Of a stretch of 64,000 nt of DNA, positions 34,778 to 42,907 are shown piece by piece. Source of the stretch: SpSt-539 sp964549445 (lineage in GTDB: Bacteria; Planctomycetota; Phycisphaerae; UBA1845; UTPLA1); contig CAZJVS010000007.1 of NCBI GenBank assembly GCA_964549445.1, positions 1 to 64,000 of the forward strand, read 5' to 3'. Every line of letters starts with the position of its first letter. Position 1 is the stretch's first letter. The notes beneath the pieces were generated by a model that saw only the letters and a program-made list of their open reading frames with translations, was not told the origin of the DNA and made no database searches. Made by a program: the position numbers and the translations under genes.

Positions 34778-35047
34778 TCAGGAAGCTCCGAAGCCGGGGA
34801 AAAAGCCGGCGTTTCCGCCGAAGAGGGCGCGGATGATTCCCGAGCCGGGAAAGGTGCCGAGCAGTGCCTGGGAGAACGAGGCGTAGAGCGATTGGGTGAC
34901 GGAGTTGGCGATGATGCTGGCGAAGCCGAAGCCGATGTTGAGGAACGTGGCGGTGGGGTCGCATGCGCCGGTGGCCTGAAGCAGGGGCAGGGCGGCGGTG
35001 AAGAAAGCGATTTTCTTTGCTACGCGATATTTCCGGATCATCGTCAT
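34778..35047 (-). CDS. Small exported protein, paralogue B (89 aa)
   Basis: The signal-like N-terminus is KKIAFFTAALPLLQATGAC. The mature region is hydrophobic, with SIIANSVTQSLYASFSQALL and a Gly/Phe-rich end (NAGFFPGFGAS). It is paralogous to the following gene, about 36 bp away on the same strand, so a tandem duplication is likely. GGGAG lies seven bases before the ATG. The function is unknown; possibilities are a small envelope protein or a membrane-active peptide. Confidence 0.6.
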   Translation of the reverse strand: MTMIRKYRVAKKIAFFTAALPLLQATGACDPTATFLNIGFGFASIIANSVTQSLYASFSQALLGTFPGSGIIRALFGGNAGFFPGFGAS

Positions 35048-35226
35048 GAGAAGCTCCCGCGAGAGTCCGCGCCCGATGTCGCCGGTGCGACAACTCGCGT
35101 AGTCTATTGAGTGATATCGGCAATTTCAAGGGTCGGGGATCGGCGGGAACTGCGCGCGGTCGAGCGTGCGATGCGAAGTGTAAAGCAACGTCAGCGGCGG
35201 GGTTAGAGTTGGCGGCGGGAAACGAC

Positions 35227-36690
35227 ATGGACGCAGCGGGAGACGAGAGCAGTCGGCCGCGGCTTTCGCGGCGGTCGTGGGCGGATTGGGTCAGCGAGCA
35301 TCCGAAGACGGTTGCGGCGGTCGCGGTGCTGGTGCTGCTGGTGGGGGCGTGGTTATTTGTCGACGCCCTTGGACGGCAGCGATTGCGTCGGGCCGAACGG
35401 GCGATCATTGCGCGGGGCGAGCCGCTCACCGTTGACGATCTGCGAAAGCGGTTGCCCGCTATCTCGGACGACGAAAACATGGCGATCGGGCTGGCGGAAC
35501 ACGGAGCGCGGATTCTGGACGTGGATTCGACGAGTCCAACGAATTCGGCGTCACTGCCAATTTTCAGCAATGCCAAGCCGGTCGTGATCGGCGTGCGGTG
35601 GCCGCCGGAACAGGATGCGGCGGCGCACTGGTTCTGCGAGCAGAACGCCGCGGCCATCGAGGGGATTAAAGCAGCGTGCGAGCTGTCGAACGGTCTATAT
35701 CCGATCCGGTGGGCGAGTCCGGCGATCAACATACTGCTGCCGCAGCTGCCATTGCATAGAAAAATCGTCAAGTCTCTGGCAGTGGCCGCCCTCGCGGCTG
35801 CGCATGATGGTCGTCCAGCCGAGTGCGTAAGGCATCTCGCTGCGGCGACTGCGACCGACCGAGCGATTCGTCATGAACCATTCGTCATTAGCATGTTGGT
35901 GCGTCTCGCGTGCGTGTCGTTGACCTGTGACACAGCGCTGTGATGCGTGTCGCTCGCATCTTTCACGGACGCACAGTTGGCGGCGTTGGACTGCTCGATT
36001 GAGTCGCTTGTCGGCGGAGTCGGATTGCGCGACGCGCTGTTCGCAGAGCGCGTTATGGTATTGGATACAATTCTATGGGCCTACCGCGGCGGAAATGCCG
36101 CCATTTTTCAATCTACCGGTGGACCTCCAGCGCCTCCGGCCATGCTACTGCGGATCGCACCAGCGATGAGGGGCGTCGATCCAGCGATATACCTGGAACA
36201 CATGTCGCGGATGTGCGACGCCGCCGCACTTCCGGCGCCTAACGCGCTCGCGGAGATCAATAAGATCGACCAAAGCGTCGCCATTCTGCCGTTCTATGCC
36301 GTTACGACGAAGATGCTGATGCCGTCGCTATCGCGTGCGGTAGCTTTATGGTACCGCTCGAAAGCGACGATTGCTGCCACACGGGCGGCGCTGGCAGCGG
36401 AGCGATACCGTCTACGGCATGGGCGCTGGCCGGACGAACTTCGCGACATCCCGCCCGAGTTCCTACCTGTTGCCGAGATCGAGGACCCGTTCAGCGGGAA
36501 GGCACTTATCTATCATCGCGATAGAGACGGAATTCGCATTTATTCGGTGGGTGAGGATGGGGTCGACGACGGCGGTGTGATGGAGCGCGAGAGGAACACG
36601 CCGCAACGAACGCTATTTGATCCGGGCGTGTTTCTGCCGAATCCTGATCGGCGGAACTTGGCGGCGAGCACGCAACAGGCTGAGAAATGA
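35227..36690 (+). pseudogene. Membrane-anchored hypothetical protein interrupted by an in-frame TGA
   Basis: Two open segments lie in the same frame and are separated only by TGA at 35941-35943 (codon 239 from ATG 35227). The first segment has one membrane anchor (about residues 27-46) and ends SLTCDTAL. The second continues CVSLASFTDAQLAALD and ends with a domain containing RYRLRHGRWPDELRDIPPEFL, then EDPFSGKALIYHRDRDGIRI, then YSVGEDGVDDGG. That C-terminal pattern is common at the end of single-chain planctomycete proteins of this size, so one gene of about 487 codons is likely. TGA is a normal stop elsewhere in this window. It is a nonsense mutation, a sequencing error, or a split gene with re-initiation at GTG 35947. 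Confidence 0.75.
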
Positions 36691-36711
36691 GTGAAGTTAC
36701 TCGCGTGATCG

Positions 36712-38478
36712 TCATTTGCCGGATTGTTGCTGGCGACTGAGCCAATCGGACATTCTTTTTTGCAGTACGTCGAGGGGAATGGCGCCTTCCGCGAGGAGTT
36801 CGTCGTGGAAGCTGCGCAGGTCAAACTTGGGGCCGAGTTTTTGTTCGGACTCGGCTCGCATTCGTGAGATTTCGAGCTGGCCGACTTTGTAGGCAAGGGC
36901 CTGGCCGGGCCAGGCGATGTAGCGGTCGATTTCGCTTTCGATGTCGAGCCGGGCAAGGGCGGTGTTGGCGGCCATGAAGTCGATGGCCTGCTGGCGAGTC
37001 CAGCCCATGCTGTGCATTCCCGTGTCGACGACAAGGCGGCAGGCGCGCCAGGCGTCGAAGGTCTGGCGGCCGAACTCCTGGTAGTTGTCGCGATAGCCGC
37101 CGAGTTCCTTGCCGAGGCATTCGGAGTAGAGGCCCCAGCCCTCGATGAAGACGGTGAAGTCGCTATGGCGGCGGAACTCGGGAAGGGCCGTGTTCTCCTG
37201 GGCGAGGGAGATCTGAAGATGGTGGCCGGGCATGGCCTCGTGGTAGGAGAGGGCCTCCATGGTGAAGCGCGGGCGTTTGTCGGGCTGGTATGTGTTGACG
37301 TAGTAGTAGGCGGGCCGCGTGCCGACGTCGGGGGCCTGGTAGTAGTACGCGGCGGGGGCGGCGGGGGCGCGGAACGGTTCGATTTCCTTCAGCACGTAGG
37401 GGGCCTTGGGGAGACGGCCGAAGCACTTCGGCAGGTTCGCGTCGCTGGCTTTCAGGACGGCGGCGAAGTCGGCCAGCATTTCGGCGGCGGAGTTGAAGTG
37501 CTGGTCGGGGCGGTTTCGCAGGACTTCGCAGAACTCGGCGACGGTGCCGGTGAAGTTTTCCTTTGCCATGATCTGCTGCATCTCACCGTTGATGCGTTTG
37601 ACTTCGGCGAGGCCAAGCTGATGCAACTCGGCGGGCGTCTTGGTTGTCGTCGTGTGGAGGCGGGCGGCGTCGGCGTACCACTGGCTGCCGCCGGGGAGGT
37701 GGCCGATGCCGACGGTGTCGGTGCATTTCGGGTGGTATTCGACGCGGAGGAACTGGCGGAGGTTGCGGTAGCCGGTGATGGCTTTGGTTGTAGACGCGAG
37801 CATCATCGATTCGGTTTGCGGGCTGACCGAGGCGGGCCGCTTTTCGGCGTAGGTCTTGTAGAGGTCGCTCTGCTTTGAATCGTCGGTGATCTGCATTTCG
37901 ATGGCGGGGAGGGCTTTTTCGATGATGATTTTCGGGGCGACGATGCCGCGCTTCATGCCCTCGCGCATCTGGGCGATGACCTGGTCGACCTGATCGGGAA
38001 ATGCGGCGAGGCGGGCCGCGTACTTGCGGCAGGCGGCGTCGGTGTCCATCGGTTGGCTGAGGCGGAGGAGCGGAAGCGTGATATGGGGGCCGTTTTGCTG
38101 CGAAATCGGCATGAAGTGGGCGGGGAGTTCGGCGGCTTCGATGTCGTCGTCGAGTTCGCGGCGGAGGATGGCGGCGCTGAATTGGTCCGCCGGTGTGGCG
38201 CGGGCAAAGTCTATGGAGTTGAGCTGTTTCAGCATCGCCTTGCGGCGGTTGATTCCGATGATGCGGCCGGATTCGGAGAAGTCTTCGAGGCGGTCGTCAT
38301 AGCGGTGGTCGCCAAGATAGGTCGCGCGGCTGGGGGATTCTTCGAGTTTGAGCTGCCAGTAGTCGTTGAAGAGCTTCTGGAGTTGGGCGTCGGCGTTGCC
38401 GGGGGCGGCGGCGTGGGGCTTATTGCAAGCTGAGCCGAGAAGTAGAACGAACATCGCGATCTGGGAGATCGGGCGCAT
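36712..38478 (-). CDS. DUF885 family lipoprotein, putative metallopeptidase-like
   Basis: This is a 588-residue exported protein. The start at 38478 is supported by AAGGAG four bases upstream and yields a signal ending GSAC. The DUF885 signature is present, including ALSYHEAMPGHHLQISLAQE, whose HExxxxHH resembles a zinc site, and TVFIEGWGLYSE. TRPAYYYVNTYQPDKRP and the terminal YKVGQLEISRMRAESEQKLG fit the family. It is thought to be a peptidase, but its substrate is unproven. It is the last gene of the minus-strand cluster that begins at 42509. Confidence 0.9.
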   Translation of the reverse strand: MRPISQIAMFVLLLGSACNKPHAAAPGNADAQLQKLFNDYWQLKLEESPSRATYLGDHRYDDRLEDFSESGRIIGINRRKAMLKQLNSIDFARATPADQFSAAILRRELDDDIEAAELPAHFMPISQQNGPHITLPLLRLSQPMDTDAACRKYAARLAAFPDQVDQVIAQMREGMKRGIVAPKIIIEKALPAIEMQITDDSKQSDLYKTYAEKRPASVSPQTESMMLASTTKAITGYRNLRQFLRVEYHPKCTDTVGIGHLPGGSQWYADAARLHTTTTKTPAELHQLGLAEVKRINGEMQQIMAKENFTGTVAEFCEVLRNRPDQHFNSAAEMLADFAAVLKASDANLPKCFGRLPKAPYVLKEIEPFRAPAAPAAYYYQAPDVGTRPAYYYVNTYQPDKRPRFTMEALSYHEAMPGHHLQISLAQENTALPEFRRHSDFTVFIEGWGLYSECLGKELGGYRDNYQEFGRQTFDAWRACRLVVDTGMHSMGWTRQQAIDFMAANTALARLDIESEIDRYIAWPGQALAYKVGQLEISRMRAESEQKLGPKFDLRSFHDELLAEGAIPLDVLQKRMSDWLSRQQQSGK

Positions 38479-38518
38479 GGTGCTCCTTTTCGCACAACAC
38501 TCCGGCGGGGCGGCCGGG

Positions 38519-38941
38519 TCAGTGATGTTCGATGAGGTTGCGGATGAAATCAATCGTGAAAAAGGTGGTGAAGAGGCCGGTCACGACGACGATGAGCGTG
38601 GCGATGACGCCGACGAGCGTCGCGCCGCTGATGGAGCTGTCGCCGTAGGCGGCGATGATGAGGGGGCGGGCGAGTGCGAGCAGCGCGAGGAGCACCATGG
38701 CGATGGTCGGCCAGATGGAGATGGAGTGGGCGTAGCTGTAGATCCAGACGCCGCGGCTGACCTCCTGCATGCGGCCTTCGCCGTGGAGGAAGTGGCCGCC
38801 GACGTAGTAGCGGCCGGCCTCGATCTTGCCGTTGGCGGCGTCGCCCTTGATGTAGGCGTAGGCGACGGTGTAGCTGAGGAAGTTGATGAGGCCGACGAGG
38901 ATGAGCCAGATGCAGAGCTTGGCGCGGGTGCGGCGGTTCAT
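38519..38941 (-). CDS. Small membrane protein (140 aa)
   Basis: It has three hydrophobic segments: LCIWLILVGLINFLSYTVAY, ISIWPTIAMVLLALLALARP and GATLVGVIATLIVVVTGLF. Between the first two is a polar loop with GRYYVGGHFLHGEGRMQEVS. I do not recognise the family. It lies 19 bp downstream of thiG and 41 bp upstream of the DUF885 gene on the same strand, so it is probably in the thi/spe transcript. Confidence 0.75.
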   Translation of the reverse strand: MNRRTRAKLCIWLILVGLINFLSYTVAYAYIKGDAANGKIEAGRYYVGGHFLHGEGRMQEVSRGVWIYSYAHSISIWPTIAMVLLALLALARPLIIAAYGDSSISGATLVGVIATLIVVVTGLFTTFFTIDFIRNLIEHH

Positions 38942-38959
38942 GCTTGGGCCGAGGGCCTT

Positions 38960-39775
38960 TCAGTAAACGATTGTACCTTCGACCGGTGACGAGGCGGACG
39001 CGTAGAGCTTTTTGACGATGCGGCCGGCTCGGTGTGCGAGGTAGCCGGCATCGATGGCGTGGGCCATGGCTCTTGCCATTGCGACTGGGTCTTTGGCAAG
39101 CGCTACACCCGTGTTGAGGAGGACGCCGTCGGCGCCGAGTTCCATGGCGATGGTGACGTCGCTGGCTGTACCGACACCGGCGTCGACGATGACGGGGTAG
39201 TTCGGGTCGTCCGCTTTCAACAGTTCGAGAATGATGCGCATGTTGTTCGGATTGAGGATGCCCTGGCCGGAGCCGATGGGTGAGCCGGCGGGCATGACGC
39301 TGGTCGCGCCGGCTTCCTTCAGGCGGCGGGCCATGGCGGGGTCGTCGGAGGTGTAGACGAGGACTTCGAAGCCGTCGGCCCGAAGGGTACGGAGGGCTTC
39401 GAGCGTGCCGACGGGGTCTGGTAGAAGCGTCTTGGGGTCGGAGAGGACTTCGAGTTTGACCCAGGATGCGCCGGGGTTGTGGAGTTGTTCGAGGATGTCG
39501 CGGCCGAGGCGGGCGACGCGGACGGCGTCTTCGGCGGTGAAGCAGCCGGCGGTGTTGGGGAGGATCGTGTAGCGCTGCGTATCGATGAAGTCGAGGATGT
39601 TGCGGTTCTGCTTGTCGAAGAGGCGCTCGCGGCGGACGGCGACGGTGATGACTTCGCAGTTGCTGGCGGCGTGGCACTCGCGCATTTGCTCGTAGCTGGC
39701 GTATTTGCCGGTGCCGACGAAGAGGCGCGAACGGAAGGATTTCGTGCCGATTTTCAGTGGGGTTGGTTCGATCAT
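38960..39775 (-). CDS. thiG: Thiazole synthase
   Basis: This 271-residue enzyme makes the thiazole phosphate half of thiamine from 1-deoxy-D-xylulose 5-phosphate, dehydroglycine and the thiocarboxylate on ThiS. The TIM barrel shows SRLFVGTGKYASYEQM at the start, ILPNTAGCFTAEDAVRVARL, the Schiff-base lysine in WVKLEVL, VMPAGSPIGSGQGI and VDAGVGTASDVTIAMELGAD. All match ThiG. thiS lies just upstream in the same direction, as is usual. Confidence 0.96.
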   Translation of the reverse strand: MIEPTPLKIGTKSFRSRLFVGTGKYASYEQMRECHAASNCEVITVAVRRERLFDKQNRNILDFIDTQRYTILPNTAGCFTAEDAVRVARLGRDILEQLHNPGASWVKLEVLSDPKTLLPDPVGTLEALRTLRADGFEVLVYTSDDPAMARRLKEAGATSVMPAGSPIGSGQGILNPNNMRIILELLKADDPNYPVIVDAGVGTASDVTIAMELGADGVLLNTGVALAKDPVAMARAMAHAIDAGYLAHRAGRIVKKLYASASSPVEGTIVY

Positions 39776-39794
39776 TGCGATTCGAGTGCTCCTC

Positions 39795-39819
39795 GGCCGG
39801 CGCGGGCGCCGGCCGCTAC
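39795..39819. repeat. Dispersed 25-bp GC palindrome, copy 2
   Basis: GGCCGGCGC, two bases, then GCGCCGGCC form a perfect 9-bp stem. It is 24/25 identical to 19698-19722 and overlaps the thiS stop codon, again on the 3' side of a minus-strand gene. Confidence 0.75.
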
Positions 39820-40034
39820 CCGCCTCCGACGAGGGTGACGATCTCGATACGGTCGCCGGCGTTCAGCCGTGTTCGGTCGAATTCGGTTCTGCGAACGTGG
39901 ATCTTGTTTACCTCGGCGGCGAAGGGGGGCTGCGGTTTGCGCAGCTCCACGAGCCGGGCGAGGTTCGCACCGGCGTCGAGCTTGAATGGATCGCCGTTGA
40001 CGATGACTTCAATTTGATTCGAGTCGCACTGCAT
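39816..40034 (-). CDS. thiS: Sulfur carrier protein ThiS
   Basis: This is a 72-residue ubiquitin-like carrier whose C-terminal Gly-Gly is adenylated and thiocarboxylated to donate sulfur to ThiG. It begins with IEVIVNGDPFKLDAGANLA, has the usual PPFAAEVNKIHVRR strand and ends IEIVTLVGGG. The end has three glycines instead of the usual two, which should still present a Gly-Gly tail. It lies 40 bp before thiG. Confidence 0.93.
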   Translation of the reverse strand: MQCDSNQIEVIVNGDPFKLDAGANLARLVELRKPQPPFAAEVNKIHVRRTEFDRTRLNAGDRIEIVTLVGGG

Positions 40035-40067
40035 TTCGCGCGATTATAGAGGCGGGGCGGGCGGGCG

Positions 40068-40427
40068 TCATTCGCGGAGGATGACGCGGCGATAGGCCCA
40101 ATAGCAGAAGGTGAGGAATGCAGCTTCGAGGGCGAGGCCGATCAGCGCGTGCTGGGGTTTCTGCAAGGCAAAAAGCAGAATCGCAAAGCTGAGACCGTTG
40201 AACGTGATGGCAGCGAATGCCTGGAGGCGCTGGCCGGCGACGCCGGGTTCGTCGGCGCGGCGGGTGCGGAGTGCCCATAGCACGCCTGCTGCGAAGGTGC
40301 AGGAAAGTGCGATGGTGTAGGGCAGGAGCGTGACGACGGCTTCGGCGCCGCCGGCTGGACGCACGACAACGTAGATGGTCGTGATGAGTGCACCGAGCGC
40401 GATCCAGACGCTGAAGACGGCGAACAT
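40068..40427 (-). CDS. Small four-helix membrane protein (119 aa)
   Basis: It has four hydrophobic segments: VFSVWIALGALITTIYVVV, LPYTIALSCTFAAGVLWALR, FAAITFNGLSFAILLFAL and LIGLALEAAFLTFCYWAYR. The loops are short and the C-terminal RRVILRE is basic. I do not recognise the family. It starts five bases after the speB stop, so it is likely co-transcribed with speB and the thi genes. Confidence 0.75.
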   Translation of the reverse strand: MFAVFSVWIALGALITTIYVVVRPAGGAEAVVTLLPYTIALSCTFAAGVLWALRTRRADEPGVAGQRLQAFAAITFNGLSFAILLFALQKPQHALIGLALEAAFLTFCYWAYRRVILRE

Positions 40428-40432
40428 GGGGC

Positions 40433-41311
40433 TCAGTGACGCGCGGCTTCGATCAGGCCGATAAGCTTGTAGATGAGCTTGGCGGCGAGGAACTCGGTCT
40501 GTGCGGAGCCGGGGATGGGCATGACTTCGACGACGTCGGCGGCGACGACGCGGTGGGCGCGGGTGACGGCGCGGAAGAGATCAGTGATCTGATACCAGTC
40601 GAGGCCGCCGGGTTCGGGCGTTCCGGTACCGGGGGCGTAGGCGGGATCGAAGCCGTCGATGTCGACCGTGATGAAAACGGGCGATTGAAGCATCGAGACG
40701 GCTTGGTCGATCCAGCCGCCGCCGCCGCCGCGACACTCTCGGGCCGTGATGGGCGTAAAGTCGTGGGATCGCATGAAATTGTGTTCTTCGCGCGAGTAGT
40801 TGCGAATTCCCACTGGTACGAGCGAAGCGCCGACGTCGAGGACGCGGCGCATGGCGCTGGCGTGTGAGTACGGCGTGCCTTCGTATTCGTCGCGCAGGTC
40901 GGCGTGGGCGTCGATCTGCAGGACGCTGAGTTTCTTGTGCTTTGTCATGACGGCGCGGACGAGGGCGCTGGTGATCGAATGCTCGCCGCCGAGGCCGATG
41001 AGGAACTTGCCGTCGGCGACGGGCTTCTTCGCCGCGGCGTAAACGGCTTTGTGCTGATCATGCGGGCTCGACATCTCGGGCGCGACCGGGGCGAGCGTGG
41101 CGACGCCGGCGGAGCTGGAGTCGCGTTCGAGTTCTTCGTCCCAGAGTTCAACCTGCTGGCTGGCCGTGATGATGGCGCGGGGTCCGTTGCGCGTGCCGAT
41201 CTGAAAGCTGACGGTGCTGTCGTAGGGAATCGGGAGCACGGCGTATCGGGCGCGGCGGTAGTCGCATTGAGCCGCGGGCAGGCCGAGGAAGTTGTCGGGG
41301 ATGGTCGCCAT
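40433..41311 (-). CDS. speB: Agmatinase/arginase-family ureohydrolase
   Basis: This 292-residue manganese enzyme probably hydrolyses agmatine to putrescine and urea. All metal motifs of the family are present: GGEHSITSALV, DAHADLRDEYEGTPYSH, and DIDGFDPAYAPGTGTPEPGG. The start at 41311 is one base after the stop of the DHS-like gene, so the two are translationally coupled. The pairing supports production of putrescine for the downstream aminobutyl-transfer enzyme. The open frame continues 33 codons upstream, but that part overlaps the DHS-like gene. Confidence 0.94.
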   Translation of the reverse strand: MATIPDNFLGLPAAQCDYRRARYAVLPIPYDSTVSFQIGTRNGPRAIITASQQVELWDEELERDSSSAGVATLAPVAPEMSSPHDQHKAVYAAAKKPVADGKFLIGLGGEHSITSALVRAVMTKHKKLSVLQIDAHADLRDEYEGTPYSHASAMRRVLDVGASLVPVGIRNYSREEHNFMRSHDFTPITARECRGGGGGWIDQAVSMLQSPVFITVDIDGFDPAYAPGTGTPEPGGLDWYQITDLFRAVTRAHRVVAADVVEVMPIPGSAQTEFLAAKLIYKLIGLIEAARH

Positions 41312-41312
41312 C

Positions 41313-42509
41313 CTATGCCTTCGCAGCGAGGAAATGATCGGCGCCGGCCTTCTTGAGTTCGGCGAGGAGCGTTTTGTTGCGGCGGGCGTCGGCGGTGAGG
41401 GTGGCGACAAGCTTGCCGAGTTGAGGGAACAGTCGCTTGTGTTTGCGGGGTTTGTTGCGGATCAGCACGTATTGTGCGAGCAGCGGCATGGTGAGCGACG
41501 CACAGGAATAGACGACGACGTTGTCGCGGTGAGCGTCCTTGATCTTGCCCCAGCTTCGGGCTTCCTGCGGCGTGGCGCCGCTGAGGCCGCCCCAGTGGGG
41601 CGAGTCGGTGGTGAGCTGAATGAAATAATCGTGGCCGCCACCGGTGCGGTCGTGCAGGATCTGATGGAGCGTCGGCTGGGTTTGCAGGTAGAAGTTCTTG
41701 GGAGAGCCGCCGCCGACTTCGACGACGCCGTTCTTGTTCGCGGCGCGGACGATGGCGGCGGTTTCGATCACATCGGCAATTGGGTCGAGCATGATTGCCT
41801 GGTCGAACAGACGGGGGACGATGAGGTTCATGCCGATGGAGCTGTCGCCGGGCGAGCTGGTGTAGACCGGAACATCAAAGCGATGGGCGGTGGCGACGAG
41901 CGATTTGTCGGCGGCGGGGGCACGCTTGGCGATGAAGCGACCGAGGTGCCAATGAAGGTACGCTGTGGACATCGGGGCTTCGTGGTCAATGTCGCGGAGG
42001 GCGCGGAGGATGATTTTGTCGGTGGCTTCGAGTGTGCCGAGCTCTTCGATGTAGGTGTCGTAGATGCGGGCGACGCCGGCGTCGGCCAGATCGTTGTCGT
42101 CGACGGACCAGTTGCCCTGGCGGACGGGGAGGTCGAAGGCGCGGTGCATGTCATGGTAGAGGTTGGCGCCGGTGGCGATGATCCAATCGACGAAACCGGC
42201 CTCAATGAGTGAATTGAGGACGCCTTGCATGCCGATGGGGGTCATCGCGCCGCTCAGGGTAATGCCCACGGTGGTGTCGCCGCGGAGCATGCGGGAGAAG
42301 AGCTCGCAGGCCTCGCCGAGGCGGCGGCCGTTGAAGCCGCTCTGGGCGTAGCAGTGGTCGATCATGTCGGCGATATTTTCGTTGCCGTGGAGCTTGAGCG
42401 GTTCGACCTGCTTGCCGGTCATGTAGCGCGAGCATTTGGCGCCGCCGGGCCGCTTGTGGCCGTCGGGACGGTGCATCTTGCCGTTGTGATGTCCGTGGTG
42501 CTTTGCCAT
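41313..42509 (-). CDS. Deoxyhypusine synthase-like protein (probable polyamine aminobutyltransferase)
   Basis: This is a 398-residue enzyme of the DHS family. The start at 42509 has AAGGAGG five bases upstream. The NAD-binding and active segments are present: GITLSGAMTPIGMQGVLNSL, IDWIIATGANLYHD-like (here VDWIIATGANLYHD), TSSPGDSSIGMN and EVGGGSPKNFYLQ. SWGKIKDAHRDN places a lysine (residue 322) where eukaryotic DHS has its catalytic Lys. Bacteria lack eIF5A, the normal DHS substrate. Homospermidine synthases are known to have evolved from DHS, so a small-molecule acceptor such as putrescine is likely (inference). The N-terminus is His-rich (HHGHHNGKMHRPDGH). Confidence 0.9.
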   Translation of the reverse strand: MAKHHGHHNGKMHRPDGHKRPGGAKCSRYMTGKQVEPLKLHGNENIADMIDHCYAQSGFNGRRLGEACELFSRMLRGDTTVGITLSGAMTPIGMQGVLNSLIEAGFVDWIIATGANLYHDMHRAFDLPVRQGNWSVDDNDLADAGVARIYDTYIEELGTLEATDKIILRALRDIDHEAPMSTAYLHWHLGRFIAKRAPAADKSLVATAHRFDVPVYTSSPGDSSIGMNLIVPRLFDQAIMLDPIADVIETAAIVRAANKNGVVEVGGGSPKNFYLQTQPTLHQILHDRTGGGHDYFIQLTTDSPHWGGLSGATPQEARSWGKIKDAHRDNVVVYSCASLTMPLLAQYVLIRNKPRKHKRLFPQLGKLVATLTADARRNKTLLAELKKAGADHFLAAKA

Positions 42510-42907
42510 TCTGCCTCCTTGAAGTCCCGCCGATCGTCTGGCGAGCGCGGAGGCGATTATACGCGCGGTGCGGGAAGTAAAAGTGGAATCGGCCGCCATT
42601 GCGGCGGCCGATTCCATGGCGCGGTGTTGGGAAGGAAATGAAAGGCTGTTTTAGGTGAGCCAGCCTGTTTATCTTTCTAGTGTCGTATCGTCCGGCTCAC
42701 ACCCCTCCCATGAGCAACGGCCGTGCCAGTGCGCGGCGGTGGTTTGGCCTCGATTATTCGCGGAATTCGGGCCATTTGCGGGGAGAAGGTGGGTAAAGTT
42801 CGGGCGCGGCTGGGTAAGCAGTGCGCATATATTGCCCACGCAATCCGAGACTGTCCGGATCGTGCAAGCGCTTGTAAGTTACATGAGGCATCGGAGCGCA
42901 TCGGGTC
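42510..42907. other. Gene-free divergent region between the DHS-like and hydantoinase genes
   Basis: This stretch holds the promoters of two divergent genes and the 13-bp inverted repeat at 42585-42615. An AT-richer patch (GCGCATATATTGCCC) lies at about 42828. I see no open frame with coding character and no RNA gene. Confidence 0.6.
42585..42615. terminator. Perfect 13-bp inverted repeat
   Basis: GGAATCGGCCGCC and GGCGGCCGATTCC are separated by ATTGC. On the minus strand the stem is followed by ACTTTTACTT, which is only weakly terminator-like. Because it lies between divergent genes it may instead be an operator or an attenuator in the DHS/spe leader. Confidence 0.5.

Noticed and set aside
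34344..35771. 475-codon minus-strand frame spanning several small genes
   Set aside because: It covers the moxR end, both small paralogues in another frame, and antisense of the interrupted gene; it has no coherent domain.
35941..35943. TGA read as selenocysteine
   Set aside because: The position is followed by Cys, but no SECIS-like hairpin or selenoprotein family context was recognised, and TGA is a normal stop in neighbouring genes.
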